This document shows, one piece after another, positions 29,711 through 30,863 of a DNA stretch of 30,863 nt. Origin of the DNA: a virus; the IMG/VR virus record IMGVR_UViG_3300044984_000353, positions 1 through 30,863 of that record; one strand, given 5' to 3'. The notes under the pieces were generated by a model. That model worked only from the letters and a program-made list of their open reading frames with translations, did no database searches and was not told where the DNA came from. Made by a program: the position numbers and the translations under genes. Positions within the stretch are counted from its first letter, which is position 1; the number at the start of each line of letters is the position of its first letter.

Positions 29711-30863
29711 TCTTTAATTTCTTCGCCAAGCACAGCGCTTGCGATATTGATCTTGTTGCGTAGCGCCTTGACGATGTGTTCGTCCACTGTGTTGGGCGAT
29801 ACAAAATCGATGTATGTCACCTTGTCTGTCTGCCCGATACGGTGAGCCCTGTCCTCTGACTGCAAGCGCTTTTCCAAGTCAAAGCTGTTGCTGTAGTAAA
29901 TCACAGTCTTGGCTTCTGTCAAGGTAATGCCGTAGCCGCCAGTGCTTGGATTGCCAACAAAGAAACGCAAGTCAGAGTTGGGGTCTTGGAACTTCGTCAC
30001 GATGTCTTGGCGCTCTTCGGCTTCTGTGTCGCCGTAGTACGTTGCAACAGAAGTCATGCCGTGTTCTTTTTGAATGGCAAGCCGGATGTTTTCAATGTCA
30101 CGCCGGTAGTTTGCCCAGATGATCACCTTGCCGCTGCACTCTTCAAGAGTAGCAATCAGTTCGCTCACACGGTTGCTTGGAATGTCAATCTGCTGACCAT
30201 CATCAAGCTTCACGTGGCCACAGCAAATCTGATGCAGCCGCATGATCTGCGTCAGCGCATTGTTGGTAGACATCAAGTTGCCCTCAACCATAGCAAGCGC
30301 CATCAATTTCATCTGGTTGTAGTACGTTGTCTGCTCCTTGGTCAGCTCGATCTCACGGCGAATGAACACCTTGTCAGGCAGGTCCAAGCATTCGTCCTTG
30401 GTCACGCGAAACGAGAAGCCATTGAGCTTTTGCTGCAGCTCATCCAAGTGGCGATAACCAACGATCTGCTTGAACGTGTGCGTGGGCATCTTGCGCTCAA
30501 CCAAAATGGCGTAGCGCGCTTGGAACGCGTAGTAGCTGTAGCTATTCAAGCACTCCGGCCCAAGGAACTCGCACTGGCTAAACAGATCCAGAGGGGACTT
30601 GGTGACGGGGGAGCCTGTGGCAATTCTCCTGTACCGCGCATCACGGGCCACCTTGATAATGCTCTTTGTGCGCTTGGCTGTTGGCGTCTTGATTGTGGTG
30701 CTTTCGTCCACTGCCATGAATGCATTTGTCACTCGCAGGAACGTGCGCGCATGCGCTACACCCTTCTCTGTGCTGAACGCTTCAATGTTCATGATCAGAA
30801 TGCGCATGGTGTCCACAGCATTCATCATCTTGTCCATCTCTTCACGCTCCGCTTTACGAGGCG
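29698..30863 (-). CDS. SNF2-type DNA helicase, 5' part cut by window edge
   Basis: The reading frame is open to the right edge, so the gene begins outside; the ATG at 30837 is internal (it lies within PRKAEREEMDKMM). The Walker A region is therefore missing from the window. Visible motifs are VDESTTIK (motif II, near 30710), ATGSPVTK (motif III region), VIIWANYRRDI and GGYGITLTEA in the second RecA domain, and RAHRIGQ (motif VI, about 29830-29850), typical of SNF2 family ATPases. Phage members act in replication or recombination. It overlaps the downstream exonuclease gene, so the pair is likely co-translated and may act together on DNA ends. Confidence 0.88.
   Translation of the reverse strand, partial: PRKAEREEMDKMMNAVDTMRILIMNIEAFSTEKGVAHARTFLRVTNAFMAVDESTTIKTPTAKRTKSIIKVARDARYRRIATGSPVTKSPLDLFSQCEFLGPECLNSYSYYAFQARYAILVERKMPTHTFKQIVGYRHLDELQQKLNGFSFRVTKDECLDLPDKVFIRREIELTKEQTTYYNQMKLMALAMVEGNLMSTNNALTQIMRLHQICCGHVKLDDGQQIDIPSNRVSELIATLEECSGKVIIWANYRRDIENIRLAIQKEHGMTSVATYYGDTEAEERQDIVTKFQDPNSDLRFFVGNPSTGGYGITLTEAKTVIYYSNSFDLEKRLQSEDRAHRIGQTDKVTYIDFVSPNTVDEHIVKALRNKINIASAVLGEEIKEWIK

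Noticed and set aside
1-30863. tRNA genes, insertion sequences, integrase or attachment sites
   Set aside because: No cloverleaf, transposase, terminal inverted repeats or integrase was seen on reading either strand.

Overview
This window is part of the genome of a tailed double-stranded DNA phage, most probably a short-tailed (podovirus-like) one of the kind common in aquatic metagenomes. The evidence is a Mu gpT-type major capsid protein, two gp4/gp11-like head-tail adaptors, a P22 gp10 / T7 gp12-like tail nozzle, fibre proteins, four very large ejection-type virion proteins, and a holin/endolysin cassette. There is no tail-tube, baseplate or classical siphovirus tape-measure gene. The host cannot be read from the sequence; an aquatic proteobacterium is only a guess. 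Terminase, portal and polymerase genes are not in the window.

Layout. From 124 to 28911 essentially everything is on the + strand, tightly packed with ATGA, TAATG and ATTGA overlaps. This is a late (virion and lysis) transcription unit. 124-2628: head genes, with the gpT-type capsid protein followed by a strong terminator, a possible promoter and a structured RNA with pseudoknot pairing (about 1687-1755). 2639-3924: small Lys/Gly-rich proteins, an endonuclease VII-type nuclease and a small membrane/coiled-coil protein. 3927-5779: head-tail adaptors around a zinc-ribbon protein. 5783-12397: appendage proteins, including a paralogous pair, a 1010-residue protein built of about 48 copies of a 20-residue repeat, and an S74-chaperone tail fibre. 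12443-14980: a DUF6447-like protein and a lysis/membrane block, including a 49-codon gene. 14989-17490: tail nozzle and a jelly-roll-like distal protein. 17527-27910: four giant internal/ejection proteins. 27923-28911: a DUF5856-like helical protein and three tiny very basic proteins. A terminator at 28998-29030 ends the unit.

From 29009 to the right edge the genes run on the - strand: an MGME1-like PD-(D/E)XK exonuclease preceded by an SNF2-type helicase that is cut by the window edge. This is the distal end of a DNA-metabolism module converging on the late unit.

The most interesting signals are the pseudoknotted RNA directly downstream of the gpT capsid gene, the 234-nt super-repeat protein, the set of small KGG-motif basic proteins whose motif recurs in an ejection protein, the split DUF5872-like pair joined by a TTG/TGA overlap, and the lysis block embedded inside the tail module.
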